Assembly: GCF_003173715.1 (NCBI RefSeq)
Contig: NZ_CP029550.1
Span: forward strand, 2,232,001-2,296,000
From: Methylobacterium durans
GTDB taxonomy: Bacteria; Pseudomonadota; Alphaproteobacteria; Rhizobiales; Beijerinckiaceae
DNA length: 64,000 nucleotides
Reading direction: 5' to 3'
Shown here: positions 24,428-35,200 of the stretch, piece by piece
How the letters are laid out: each line of letters starts with the position of its first letter
How positions within the stretch are numbered: position 1 is the stretch's first letter
Made by a program: the position numbers and the translations under genes
Notes under the pieces: generated by a model
Seen by the model: the letters and a program-made list of their open reading frames with translations, nothing else
The model's database searches: none
Told to the model about the DNA's origin: nothing

Positions 24428-27394
24428 ATGAGCAGCGGCACCCAGAACAGCAACCCGAGCGGCACCGACCCCCTCGTGAAGGGTCCGAGCGGCCCGCAGG
24501 ACGCGGGCGGCCAGGGCTCCGGCACGACGGCGCAGGGCGGCTCCTACTCGCAGGGGCAGAAATCCGGCGGCCAGCAGGGCCCGGCGAGCGGCACGCTCGG
24601 CCTCAAGAACATCCCGACCGGCATTCCGGGCGTGGTGTTCGAATTCGACGGGCAGCAGATCGAGGCGCGACCCGGCGAGACGATCTGGCAGGTGGCGCAG
24701 CGCCTCGGCACGCACATCCCCCATCTCTGCCACAAGCCTGATCCGGGCTACCGGCCGGACGGTAATTGCCGCGCCTGCATGGTCGAGATCGAGGGCGAGC
24801 GCGTCCTTGCCGCGTCCTGCAAGCGCGTGCCCGGCGTCGGCATGAAGGTGAGGTCGCAGAGCGACCGGGCCGTGAAGGCCCGCGCCATGGTGATGGAGCT
24901 CCTCGTCGCCGACCAGCCGGCCCGCGAGACCTCGCACGATCCGGACTCGCATTTCTGGCACCAGGCCGACCACGTTGAGATCAGCGAGAGCCGCTTCCCG
25001 GCGGTGGAGCGCTGGGAGGCCGACATCAGCCACCCGGCCATGAGCGTCAACCTCGACGCCTGCATCCAGTGCAACCTGTGCGTCCGCGCCTGCCGCGAGG
25101 TCCAGGTCAACGACGTGATCGGCATGGCCTACCGCGCGGCCGACGCCAAGATCGTGTTCGACTTCGACGACCCGATGGGCCAGTCGACCTGCGTGGCCTG
25201 CGGCGAGTGCGTGCAGGCCTGCCCGACCGGCGCGCTGATGCCCGCCTCCTATCTCGACGCGAACCAGACCCGGACGGTCTACCCCGACCGCGAGGTCGAT
25301 TCTCTCTGCCCGTATTGCGGCGTCGGCTGCCAGGTCTCCTACAAGGTCAAGGACGAGAAGATCGTCTACGCGGAAGGGCGCGACGGCCCGGCCAACCGCA
25401 ACCGGCTCTGCGTGAAGGGCCGCTTCGGCTTCGACTACGTCCATCACCCCCACCGCCTGACGAAGCCCCTGATCCGCCTCGACGGCGTCGCGAAGGACGC
25501 GAACGATCAGGTCGATCCGGCCAACCCCTGGACGCATTTCCGCGAGGCGACCTGGGAGGAGGCGCTGGAGCGCGCGGCCGGCGGCCTCAAGGGCATCCGC
25601 GACCAGCACGGACCGAAGGCGCTCGCGGGCTTCGGCTCGGCGAAGGGCTCGAACGAGGAGGCCTACCTCTTCCAGAAGCTCGTGCGCCTCGGCTTCGGCT
25701 CGAACAACGTCGACCATTGCACGCGCCTCTGCCACGCCTCGTCGGTGGCCGCGCTGATGGAGGGCCTGAACTCGGGCGCCGTCTCGGCGCCGTTCTCGGC
25801 CGCCCTCGACGCCGAGGTCATCGTGATCATCGGCGCGAACCCGACCGTGAACCACCCGGTCGCCGCGACCTTCATCAAGAACGCGGTCAAGGAGCGAGGC
25901 GCCAAGCTCATCATCATGGACCCGCGCCGTCAGGTCCTCTCGCGCCACGCCCACGCGCACCTCGCCTTCAAGCCGGGCTCGGACGTGGCGATGCTCAACG
26001 CGATGCTGAACGTCATCGTGGAGGAGGGCCTCTACGACGAGCAGTACATCGCCGGGTACACGGAGAACTTCGATGCGCTGAAGGAGCGCATCCACGAGTT
26101 CACCCCGGAGAAGATGGCCCCGGTCTGCGGCATCGACGCCGAGACCCTGCGTGAGACGGCGCGCCTCTACGCGCGCTCGCGCGCCTCGATCATCTTCTGG
26201 GGCATGGGCGTCAGCCAGCACGTCCACGGCACGGACAATGCCCGCTGCCTGATCGCGCTCGCGCTAACGACCGGCCAGATCGGCCGCCCGGGCACCGGCC
26301 TGCACCCCCTGCGCGGCCAGAACAACGTGCAGGGCGCCTCCGATGCCGGCCTGATCCCGATGGTCTACCCGGATTACCAGTCCGTCGAGAAGGCGGCGGT
26401 GCGGGAGCTGTTCGAGAATTTCTGGGGCCAGTCGCTCGACCGCAAGGCCGGCCTCACCGTCGTCGAGATCATGCGGGCGATCCATGCCGGCGAGATTCGC
26501 GGCATGTATGTCGAGGGCGAGAACCCGGCGATGTCGGATCCCGACCTCAACCACGCCCGCCACGCGCTGGCGATGCTCGACCATCTCGTGGTGCAGGATC
26601 TGTTCCTGACCGAGACGGCCTTCCACGCCGACGTGGTGCTGCCGGCCTCGGCCTTCGCCGAGAAGGCGGGCAGCTTCACCAACACCGACCGGCGCGTGCA
26701 GATCGCCCGGCCGGTGGTGCCGCCGCCCGGGGATGCCCGCCAGGATTGGTGGATCATCCAGGAGGTCGCCAACCGGATGGGCCTGTCCTGGACCTACAAG
26801 AGCCCGGCCGACGTGTTCAACGAGATGGCGCAGGTGATGCCGTCCTTGAACAACATCACCTGGGAGCGCCTGGAGCGCGAGGGCGCGGTGACCTATCCCG
26901 TGGACGCACCCGACAAGCCCGGCAACGAGATCATCTTCTACGCCGGCTTCCCGACCGAGAGCGGTCGGGCCAAGATCGTGCCCGCCAACATCGTGCCGCC
27001 GGACGAGGTGCCCGACACCGAGTTCCCGATGGTGCTCTCGACGGGCCGCGTGCTGGAGCACTGGCACACCGGCTCGATGACCCGCCGTGCCGGCGTCCTC
27101 GACGCTCTGGAGCCCGAGGCGGTGGCCTTCATGGCGCCCCGCGAGCTGCACAAGCACGGCCTCAGCCCGGGCGACACGATGCGCCTCGAGACCCGGCGCG
27201 GCGCCGTGAACGTGAAGGTCCGCTCCGACCGCGACGTGCCGGACGGCTTCATCTTCATGCCGTTCTGCTACGCCGAGGCCGCGGCGAACCTCCTGACGAA
27301 CCCGGCGCTGGACCCGATGGGCAAGATCCCGGAGTTCAAGTTCTGCGCCGCCCGCATCGGACCGGTCGTCCCGGTGCAGATCGCGGCAGAGTGA
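24428..27394 (+). CDS. fdh1A: NAD-dependent formate dehydrogenase FDH1, alpha (catalytic) subunit
   Basis: A 988-residue protein, the family's usual length. After a 55-residue Gly/Ser/Gln-rich disordered N-terminus come a NuoG-like [2Fe-2S] domain (Cys101, 114, 117, 131), a His/Cys-ligated cluster region, two ferredoxin [4Fe-4S] motifs (CIQCNLCVRAC, CVACGECVQAC), a further cluster (CPYCGVGC) and the bis-MGD formate dehydrogenase domain. Cys435 in CTRLCHASS is the probable metal ligand. It oxidises formate to CO2 and passes electrons through the clusters to Fdh1B. Tungsten or molybdenum cannot be told from sequence, though the M. extorquens homologue uses tungsten. It lies 119 nt after fdh1B and ends with an intrinsic terminator. 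Confidence 0.95.
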   Translation: MSSGTQNSNPSGTDPLVKGPSGPQDAGGQGSGTTAQGGSYSQGQKSGGQQGPASGTLGLKNIPTGIPGVVFEFDGQQIEARPGETIWQVAQRLGTHIPHLCHKPDPGYRPDGNCRACMVEIEGERVLAASCKRVPGVGMKVRSQSDRAVKARAMVMELLVADQPARETSHDPDSHFWHQADHVEISESRFPAVERWEADISHPAMSVNLDACIQCNLCVRACREVQVNDVIGMAYRAADAKIVFDFDDPMGQSTCVACGECVQACPTGALMPASYLDANQTRTVYPDREVDSLCPYCGVGCQVSYKVKDEKIVYAEGRDGPANRNRLCVKGRFGFDYVHHPHRLTKPLIRLDGVAKDANDQVDPANPWTHFREATWEEALERAAGGLKGIRDQHGPKALAGFGSAKGSNEEAYLFQKLVRLGFGSNNVDHCTRLCHASSVAALMEGLNSGAVSAPFSAALDAEVIVIIGANPTVNHPVAATFIKNAVKERGAKLIIMDPRRQVLSRHAHAHLAFKPGSDVAMLNAMLNVIVEEGLYDEQYIAGYTENFDALKERIHEFTPEKMAPVCGIDAETLRETARLYARSRASIIFWGMGVSQHVHGTDNARCLIALALTTGQIGRPGTGLHPLRGQNNVQGASDAGLIPMVYPDYQSVEKAAVRELFENFWGQSLDRKAGLTVVEIMRAIHAGEIRGMYVEGENPAMSDPDLNHARHALAMLDHLVVQDLFLTETAFHADVVLPASAFAEKAGSFTNTDRRVQIARPVVPPPGDARQDWWIIQEVANRMGLSWTYKSPADVFNEMAQVMPSLNNITWERLEREGAVTYPVDAPDKPGNEIIFYAGFPTESGRAKIVPANIVPPDEVPDTEFPMVLSTGRVLEHWHTGSMTRRAGVLDALEPEAVAFMAPRELHKHGLSPGDTMRLETRRGAVNVKVRSDRDVPDGFIFMPFCYAEAAANLLTNPALDPMGKIPEFKFCAARIGPVVPVQIAAE

Positions 27395-27402
27395 GGGATC
27401 AG

Positions 27403-27432
27403 CCCCGCGGATCGAAGGGTCCGCGGGGTTTT
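27403..27432 (+). terminator. intrinsic terminator of the fdh1 operon
   Basis: CCCCGCGGA pairs with TCCGCGGGG around an 8-nt loop, followed by TTTT. It begins 8 nt after the fdh1A stop. Confidence 0.88.
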
Positions 27433-27502
27433 CCTCAGGACGACGCGAACCGCCTCGAACCTTGAGCCCGGCGGCACGGCAAAGGGGTTTTCACCCCTCG
27501 AC

Positions 27503-27725
27503 CTCGGCCCGCTGAGCGCGGGTCCCCTCTTCGGTTCGGGGGAGGGACAGGATGAGTGATCAGGTCGGTTCCGAGACGTCGCACCCCTCACCCGGTACGC
27601 TGACGTGCACGCGACCTCTCCCGAACGGGAGAGGTGGGGTGAATCCGCTTGCCTCGGCCCGTCCGGATCGAGCGCGGGTCCCGTCTCCTCTCCCGTGCAG
27701 GAGAGAGGCAGGATGAGGAATCAGG
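27503..27725. repeat. two copies of a 60-75 bp intergenic repeat plus a hairpin
   Basis: The segments 27503-27564 and 27653-27725 share CTCGGCCC at one end, AGCGCGGGTCCC in the middle and GGATGAG-GATCAGG-type ends, with a different hairpin core in each. Between them CCTCTCCCG and CGGGAGAGG form a perfect 9-bp inverted repeat at 27615-27634. The arrangement resembles short palindromic extragenic repeats of alphaproteobacteria. No gene is seen in 27433-27913. Confidence 0.6.
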
Positions 27726-27913
27726 ATTGTCCGGAGAAAGCGCCGGGCGTTGTCCGCGCGCCCGATCCGCCGATGCGGCTCAGAACGTCCCGATTCGGGA
27801 GAGTGGACGCGTCGCGAGTCCCGCGCCGACCGGGAAGCTTCGACACCGCCGGTATGTGACGAGGCGATGTGTGACGAGGCCCGACGTTCGATCCGCGTCC
27901 GGCCGGGCCCGCC

Positions 27914-28141
27914 TCAGCGGGTGGCGACGAGCCGGGGCGCGGAATCCGTCCCGCCATATTCCGTCCAGGCCAGCGCACCCGAGAGGCAGAGTCCGCTCGC
28001 CAGGGCAAGCGTCAGCGCGGACCGGCCCCGCACCACAAGGCGGACGAGCTGGAAGGGCAGGAACAGGAGCTTGAAGAGGGCGCGGGCCGCGAGGACCGCA
28101 AGGACCGGGATGATCGCGAGGGAGAGTCCGATCACGGGCAT
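27914..28141 (-). CDS. small membrane protein, unknown function
   Basis: A 75-residue protein with two hydrophobic segments (about 3-18 and 43-58) separated by a basic stretch (VRLVVRGRS), so probably two membrane helices. The ATG has GGAAGGAT about 9 nt upstream. I do not recognise it. It points away from the PLD-type gene that follows. Confidence 0.5.
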   Translation of the reverse strand: MPVIGLSLAIIPVLAVLAARALFKLLFLPFQLVRLVVRGRSALTLALASGLCLSGALAWTEYGGTDSAPRLVATR

Positions 28142-28401
28142 GTAAGCCTATCCTTCCCAACTCGATGCGCGACGCTTGGGCTTTCGTCCACCCACCGGGC
28201 CGATCGGACACCACAAAGTCGGCAACACTATGGAAGGCCACCGCAGATGTGCACAGCCGGCGGCGGGGCCGCAGGCCTGACACGTCCCGGTCCCTGTCAG
28301 GAGAACCATCCACCCTTAAGAGAGCGGGCGCGCCTGTCTCCCGGCGAGAGCTTCGCCTATGGAGGGGTCGGGGCCGCGGAGCGGCGGGGCGGCGGACCGC
28401 G

Positions 28402-29836
28402 TTGGAAGAAGCGCTCAATCGATGGCTTGAGGCGACGGCCTCGATCCGGACCGATGTCCTGGCGGCGCTCGGGCTCGTGCTGGCGCTCGGCGTCTCCGGG
28501 CACGTTCTGCTGCGCAAGCGCGAGATCAGCGTGGCGATCGGCTGGATCGGGCTCGCCTGGCTCTCGCCGATCTTCGGCACCGGCCTCTACGCCCTGTTCG
28601 GCGTCAACCGCGTCTCCCGCCGCGCCCGGCGCCTCCGGCCGAAACCCTCGCAGCAGCCGAGCGACCCGCGCGAGCCCGAGACCAGCATCGACGCGGATCT
28701 GCGCCCCTGGAGCGGGCGGGGCGGCAGATCACGCAGCTTCCCCTCGTCGCCGGCAACGCCGTCCTCCTCTTCCGCAACGGCGACGAAGCGTATCCGGCGA
28801 TGCTGGAGGCGATCGGCCGGGCCACGCGGAGCGTCGCCCTGTCGAGCTACATCTTCCGCGACGACGAGACCGGGCGGGCCTTCTGCGACGCGCTCGCCGG
28901 AGCGAAGGCCCGGGGCGCCGAGGTCCGGGTTCTGATCGACGGGATCGGCGGCGGCTACTTCGATCCGGGCGCCTATCGCCGGCTGCGCCGCGCCGGCGTG
29001 CCGGCGGGCCTCTTCATGCACTCGGCGCTGCCCTGGCGCATGCCCTTCCTGAACCTGCGCACGCACAAGAAGCTCCTGATCCTCGACGGGCGCACCGCCT
29101 TCACGGGGGGCATCAACATCTCGGACGCGAACCGGGTCTCGCGCAGGCCGCCCCACCCCGTGCGGGACACGCATTTCCGGATCGACGGGCCGGTCGTCGA
29201 GCAGCTGGTGATGGCCTTCGGCACCGACTGGAACTTCGTGATGAACGAGGAGCTCGACGGCGAGCGCTGGTTCCCGGGGATCGCGCGGGCCGGCGAGACC
29301 ACGGCCCGGGTCGTCACCTCGGGGCCGACGCCGACATCGAGAAGATCGAGTTCGTGGTTCTGGCCGCGCTCTCCTGCGCGCGCCGCTCGGTCCGCCTCGT
29401 CACGCCCTACTTCCTGCCGAGCGAGATCGTGCTGAACGCTCTCGCCCTCGCCTCCCTGCGGGGCGTGACCGTCGACGTGATCATCCCGCGCCGGAGCGAC
29501 CATCGGTTCGTCGACTGGGCGACGCGGGCCCATCTCGACCCGCTCCTGGAGAGCGGCGTCCGGATCTGGCTCGACGAGCCGCCCTTCGACCATTCGAAGG
29601 TCCTCGTCGTCGACGAGACCTGGGCCTTCGTCGGCAGCGCCAACTGGGACACCCGCAGCTTCCGGCTGAATTTCGAGCTGAACGTCGAGATCTACGATGC
29701 CGGCATCGCCCGACGGCTCGACACGTTCATGGCCGGGAAGATGGAGACCCGCCTGACCAAGGACGCAATCACGGGACGCTCGCTCCCGGAGCGGTTCCGC
29801 GACGCAGGCGCCCGACTGCTGCTGCCATACCTTTGA
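28402..29836 (+). CDS. cls: cardiolipin synthase-like phospholipase D protein, two frameshifts as read
   Basis: About 478 residues when two bases are restored. The N-terminus has two membrane segments (TDVLAALGLVLALGVSGHVL and the following IGWIGLAWLSPIFGTGLYAL). Two PLD domains follow, with HxK motifs THKKLLILDGRTAFTGG and DHSKVLVVDETWAFVGSANWD. Such enzymes join phosphatidylglycerol units into cardiolipin. The frame shifts in a CCCC run at 28704-28707 and again at GGGGCC 29321-29326; one added C at each restores a continuous protein (LRPLERAGRQITQ and TSGPDADIEKIE). The start is uncertain; I use a TTG at 28402. Its 3' end overlaps the convergent endonuclease-like gene by about 70 nt. Confidence 0.8.
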
Positions 29837-30659
29837 CGCTCCGCTGCGGGCGGCGCACCTCGTCGGCGCCGAGGGTGAGGTGCACGACGATCGGCCGGTG
29901 GTCGGAGGCGCCCCGGGGCAGCACGTCCTTGCCGTGGCAGTTGAGGCCGCGCACGAGGCAGCGGTCGAGGCGCAAGGGGAGCACGTCGACCATGGCGTGG
30001 GTCGGATGCCGGGGCCCGACGTCCCGGAAGCCGGGCAGCAGGGCCGGGCCGACGATGTTGTAGTCGCCGAGCACCGCGGCGCGGGGCGGCAGCGCCCGCT
30101 CGATGTGGCGGAGCTGGCGCCGGTTCAGCATCTGCCCGTGCGAGAGATGCACATTGGCGATGCCGAAATCGCCGCAATCGAGCACCTGGCAGACCCGGTG
30201 CACCACCGCGCCCGAGGGCAGCGCCAGGATCGCGGGCGGCTCGCCCCAGGGCCGGCGGCTCCAGATGGCGAGGCCGTGGATGCGCCCGGGCAGCGGCGCC
30301 CAGGCGTAGACGCCGCCGACCCGGTCGGCGATGGCCGCGATGTCGCGGGTGGCCTCCTGCATCAGCAGGAGGTCGGGCTGCTCCTGCTCGATCAGGGCGA
30401 CCACGTCGGCGACCGCCGCACCGGTGCGCCGCAGCAGGTTCCAGCTCACGATCTTGTGGGGCCGGGGGTGGTGCAGGGCGGGGACCCGGGTGGCGTTCGG
30501 GGAGGCCGGCCGCGTCGCCGGGGGGGCTGCGTGGGGCGGTTCGATCAGGCCGGGCCGCGTCTCGATCGCCCGCTTGGCCGCCGGCCATTTGCCGAGCCGT
30601 CCGAGGCCGCCCGCGCGCCGCTGCGCGAGGCTCTCGCTCCAGCGCTGGAACCGGTTCAT
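29769..30659 (-). CDS. endonuclease/exonuclease/phosphatase family protein
   Basis: A 296-residue protein starting at the ATG at 30659; an in-frame extension upstream is Arg/Gly filler. After a Pro/Arg-rich leader (about 1-68) comes an EEP fold with the metal and catalytic motifs SWNLLRR, LMQEAT, NVHLSHGQM, LGDYNIVGPA and GASDHRPIVV. Members cut DNA/RNA phosphodiesters or remove phosphates from lipids; the substrate cannot be read here. It is convergent with the PLD-type gene, which overlaps its last 70 nt. Confidence 0.85.
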   Translation of the reverse strand: MNRFQRWSESLAQRRAGGLGRLGKWPAAKRAIETRPGLIEPPHAAPPATRPASPNATRVPALHHPRPHKIVSWNLLRRTGAAVADVVALIEQEQPDLLLMQEATRDIAAIADRVGGVYAWAPLPGRIHGLAIWSRRPWGEPPAILALPSGAVVHRVCQVLDCGDFGIANVHLSHGQMLNRRQLRHIERALPPRAAVLGDYNIVGPALLPGFRDVGPRHPTHAMVDVLPLRLDRCLVRGLNCHGKDVLPRGASDHRPIVVHLTLGADEVRRPQRSVKGMAAAVGRLRRGTAPGASVP

Positions 30660-30983
30660 CCGCTCAGAGCCCCCACCCGCCGCGCGCGGGCGCAGCCGAA
30701 CCGTACGGCAACCGGGGGACAGGCGCATGACGATCTCCGGAGACGCATGTGAGCCGGACGGCTCGGGACGGGCCTGGACGCGAACCTTGGGCGGTTCGTT
30801 CTACGGCGTCCGCATCCGCGAGGCGAGGCCTCGCGGACGGACAACCTGAGCCGGAGCCGCTCTTCGCAACGCGCGGGACGCCCGAGCGATCCCGCCGCCA
30901 TCCCCCGCCGAGATCGCCGGCTTCGTGGCCCGCGCGCGCGGATTCGCTTAAAGACGGGGCTCACCGGGCGCCTCACGCGACGC
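30660..30983 (+). other. intergenic region between divergent genes
   Basis: About 320 nt separate the EEP-family gene from the SbcD-like gene. Open frames here have no ribosome site and the composition is Arg/Pro filler. It must hold both promoters but I see no clear -35/-10 pair or operator. Confidence 0.4.
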
Positions 30984-32255
30984 ATGACGAGCTTCACCTT
31001 CATTCACGCCGCCGACCTCCATCTCGGCAGCCCGCTCGCGGGCCTCGCCCTCAAGGACGCGGACATCGCCCGGCGCTTCGCGACGGCCGGGCGGCGGGCC
31101 TTCGAGGATCTCGTGACGCGGGCAATCGAGATGGAGGCCGCCTTCCTCCTCGTCGCGGGCGACGTCTACGACGGCGACTGGACGGACAACACGATCGGCC
31201 TGTTCTTCGCCCGCCAGGTGGCCCGCCTCGACCGCGCGGGCATCCCCGTCATCCTCGTGCGCGGCAACCACGACGCCGAGAGCGTGATCACCCGCTCGAT
31301 CACCCTGCCGCCCTCCGTAAAGACCTTTCCGACGCAGCGCGCCGACACGCACCGGCTCGACCACCTGCGGGTGGCGCTGCATGGGCGCAGCTTCCCGAAC
31401 CGGGCCGTGGAGGAGAACTACGCGCTGGCCTACCCGGCCACGGTGCCGGGCTGGTTCAACATCGGCCTCCTGCACACCTCCTGCACGGGACACGCGGCCC
31501 ACGCCACCTACGCCCCCTGCTCGGTCGCGGATCTCGCGGGCCGCGGCTACGATTACTGGGCGCTCGGCCACGTCCACGACTACGCGGAACTGTCCCGCGA
31601 CCCCTGGATCGTCTTTCCCGGCAACCTGCAGGGCCGCAGCGTGCGCGAATGCGGCGAGAAGGGCGCCGTCGCGGTCGAGGTGACGGACGGGCGGATCCGT
31701 GCCGTGCGCCGCCTGATCGTCGATCACGCCCGATTCGCCACCCTTCCCGTCGATCTCTCGGACACGGTGAGCGAGCGCGAGGCGATCGCCCGCGTCGAGG
31801 ACGCGCTGCGCCCGCTCTCCGAGGACGCGCAGGGGCGGCTCATCGCGGTGCGGGTGAGCCTGACGGGGCGGACGAAGCTGCACGACCGCCTCGCCGCCGA
31901 CCGGGAGGGCCTGACCGCCGAGATCCAGGCCGCCGCCCATCGCGTCCACGAGGACATCTGGCTGGAGCGCCTGCGCATCGAGACCGCGCGGCCCCGCGCC
32001 CCCGCCTCGGCCGATCCGGCGCCCGGCATCGGCCTCGATCCGGCGGAGCTCCTCGCGGCCGTCGACCGCGACCCGGATTTCCGCGCCCGGGCCCGGGCCG
32101 CCCTCGCCGAGATCACGGCCAAGCTGCCGAGCGGAATGCAGGCTGGGGCGCAGGGCGGGATGCAGGTCGAGGACGGCCTCGCCGACGAGTTCGACGCCCT
32201 CTGCGCGGAGGCCGAGGCGGTGATCCTCGGTCGCCTGCGCGGGCGGGAATGCTGA
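30984..32255 (+). CDS. SbcD/Mre11-like DNA repair exonuclease (YhaO type)
   Basis: A 423-residue protein. The calcineurin-like metallophosphoesterase motifs are present in order: HAADLHLGSPL, VAGDVYDGDW, VRGNHDAES, an HTS segment and ALGHVHDYAEL. The C-terminal 150 residues form a helical capping region. Together with the ATPase encoded 24 nt downstream it should form a Mre11/Rad50-like nuclease that processes DNA ends. The similarity is closer to the YhaO/YhaN pair of Bacillus than to E. coli SbcCD, judging by the size and the C-terminal region. Confidence 0.87.
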   Translation: MTSFTFIHAADLHLGSPLAGLALKDADIARRFATAGRRAFEDLVTRAIEMEAAFLLVAGDVYDGDWTDNTIGLFFARQVARLDRAGIPVILVRGNHDAESVITRSITLPPSVKTFPTQRADTHRLDHLRVALHGRSFPNRAVEENYALAYPATVPGWFNIGLLHTSCTGHAAHATYAPCSVADLAGRGYDYWALGHVHDYAELSRDPWIVFPGNLQGRSVRECGEKGAVAVEVTDGRIRAVRRLIVDHARFATLPVDLSDTVSEREAIARVEDALRPLSEDAQGRLIAVRVSLTGRTKLHDRLAADREGLTAEIQAAAHRVHEDIWLERLRIETARPRAPASADPAPGIGLDPAELLAAVDRDPDFRARARAALAEITAKLPSGMQAGAQGGMQVEDGLADEFDALCAEAEAVILGRLRGREC

Positions 32256-32279
32256 GCGGACGCCCCACGGACACACGGA

Positions 32280-35200
32280 ATGCGCCTCCTCGCCCTCGAC
32301 CTCGAACGCTATGGTCCCTTCACCGGACGCCGGGTCACCTTTCGGCCGGACGCGCGGCTGCACGTGGTGCTGGGCCGAACGAGGCGGGCAAGAGTTCGGC
32401 GCTCGCCGCCGTCACCGACCTCCTGTTCGGCATCGAGGCGCGCACCCGCTACGCCTTCCTGCACGCCATGCCGGAGATGCGGATCGGCGCCGAGATCGCG
32501 GCCGCGGATGGGCGCCGGCTCGCCTTCCGCCGCCGCAAGGGCAACAAGAACACCCTCGTCGATGCCGCCGACGCGGGGCTTTCCGACGACGCGCTGGCCC
32601 CCTTCCTCGGTGGCCTGTCCCGCGAGGTGTTCTGCCGCGCCTTCGGCCTCGACGCGCAATCCCTGCGGGACGGCGGCGGCGAGATGCTCAACAGCGACGG
32701 CGAGGTCGGCGCGAGCCTGTTCGCGGCGGCCTCCGGCTTGCGCGGCTACACCGAGCTCCAGGCCGAGCTGGAGGCCGAGGCCGGCGGCATCTTCATGCCG
32801 CGCAAGGCGGAGCACCGGACCTTCTACCAGGCGCTCGGGCGCCACGAGGAGGCCCGCAAGGCGATCCGCCAGGCCGAGCTGCGGGCGAGCGACTGGCGGG
32901 AGCTGAACGACGAGATCGAGGGCGCCTCCCTGCGGCTCGACGAGATCCGGGCCGGACGGGTGCGCATCGCCGCCGAGCAGGCCCGGCTGGAGCGGCTGAG
33001 GCGCGTCGCCCCGCTCATCGCCGAGATCGACCGCCTCGTCGGGGAGGCGGAGGCCGAGACGGGCCTCGTCGAGGTGCCGGAGGGCTGGACCGACCGGCTC
33101 GGCGCGCGTCTCGACGAGGTCCGGGCGCGGGACGCCGCCGAGGCCGAGGCACGCGCGCGCCTGGAGGAGGCCGAGCGCGACCTCGCGGCCATCGCCGTCG
33201 ACGACCGTCTGCTCGCGCGCGCCGAGGAGATCCTGGAGGGATTTCGCGGCATCGACCGCTTCGACAAGGGGGCTTCCGACCTGCCCCGCCTCCAGGGCGA
33301 GGCGGACGGATTCGCGCAGGACCTGGAGCGGCTGCGGGTCCGCATCGGCCTGTCCGACGCGGACGCCCTGCGCGCCCGGCAGCCCTCGGACGCGGCCCGC
33401 ACCCGGATCGAGGGCCTGATCCGGGCTGGGCGCGAGGCCGCGGCTTCGCTCGCGCGCCTCGGTGGCGAACTCGCCCAACGCCGGGCCGAGCACGCGCGCC
33501 TCGCCGAGGCCCGGGGCCGACGCGCCGCCGGCCGATCCCGCGTCCCTGCGGGCCGACCTCAAGACCCTCGCGCCCCTGCGCAACGACGTGGCGCGCCGCG
33601 ACGCGCTCGCGGCCACGATCCAGGGTGAGGCCAAGCAGATCGCGCTGCGGGCCGCGCGGCTCAGTCCGCCGATCCAGGATCTGTCCGCCTTCGTCGCCCT
33701 GCGCCGGCCCTCGCACGAGACCATCGCCCGCTTCGGCCGGGCGATGGACGGGCTGGAGCGCGACCGGATTCGGGCCACCGATCGCCGGGAAGCCGCCGCC
33801 CGCACGATCCGGCAGACGCGGGAGCGCATGCGCCGCCGCGAGGCCGGGCGGCCGATCCCCACGCTCGCCGATCTCGCCGCGCTCCGCACCGAGCGCGACG
33901 CCCGCCTCGCCCCCGTGCGGGCGCAGCTCGCCGGCGAGCCCGGCGCCGGGAACGCCGACGACCTCGCCCGGTTCGAGGACGCGATGCTGGCGGTCGACCG
34001 CGCCGCCGACGACCTCGTGGCCGATGCGGCCCGCGCCGCCGAGCACGGCGCCGACCGGCAGCGCCTCGACGCGGAGGAAGCCGAGGAAGCGGCGGCCGCG
34101 CAGGATCTCGCCGCGATCGACGCGCGCCTGGAGGAGGGCCGCATCGCGTGGCACGAGGCCTGGGCGCCCGCCGGCATCGAGCCCGCGACGCCCGCCGAGA
34201 TGACGGCTTGGCTGACCGAGGTGGAGGCGCGGGTCGAGGATGTGCTCGCCCTCGAGGGCCGGCGCGCCGAGCACGCCCACCTCACCGCCCGGATCGAGAC
34301 GGCCCGCGCGCCGCTCCTGGCCCTCAGCCGCCGCGCCGGGCTCTCCGACCTCGACGGGCTCGATGTCGGGCTGATCCTCGCCCGCGCGGAGGACCGCGTC
34401 GCGGCCCTGTCCGCCGCCTGGGAGGCGACCCGCGAGGCGCAGGCCCGGGCCCGGGCCATCGCGGAGCAGATCGCGCGGATCGAGGTCGAGCGCGCGGAGG
34501 CCACCGCCCGGCAGAAGGCGTGGCGGGGGGAGTGGAGCACGGCCCTGCACGGTCTCGGCCTCCGGCCGGAGGCCGAGCCGGACGAGGCCGAGAGCGCGCT
34601 CGAAGCCTGGCGGGCCGTGCCCACGCTGCTGCGCGAGCACGACAGCCACCTGCGCCGGATCACCGGCATCCGTCGCGACATGGAGACCTACCGCGGGAGC
34701 GTGGCGGGGCTGACGGCAATGCTCGCTCCCGAACTCGGCCCGCTCCCCGCGAGCAGCGCCATGAAGGCGCTGCAAGGCCGCCTGCAGGCGGCCACCCGCG
34801 ACGAAACCCGTCGCCAGGATCTCGCCCGGCGCCGGGCGGACGCGGCGCAGGCCCTGGAGGCGGCGGCGCGCGCGGCGCTGGCCGCCCGCGAGGCGCTGGC
34901 CGCGCACGGCGCCGAGTTGCCGGAACCCGGCCGCGATCCCGCGGGCCTTCACGCCCGGCTCCTCGCCCGACGCGCGCTGCGGACCGAGTTCGCCGGGCGC
35001 CGGGCGGAGCTCGCCCGCGCGGCCGAGGGCGTGTCGGAGGAGAGCCTGCGCGCGGATCTCGCCGCCGCGACGCCCGACGCGATCGAGGCCTCCCTCGCCC
35101 AGCTCGCCCTCGACGACGACGATCTCGACCAGCGCGGCAAGGTCGCCTTCGCGGACCGGGATCGGGGCGAGCGCCGCCGCAGCGAGCTGGAGGGCGGCAC

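Noticed and set aside
13450..27394. Oxalyl-CoA decarboxylase (oxc) inside the oxalate island
   Set aside because: No TPP-enzyme-like sequence is present; it must lie elsewhere if the pathway is complete.
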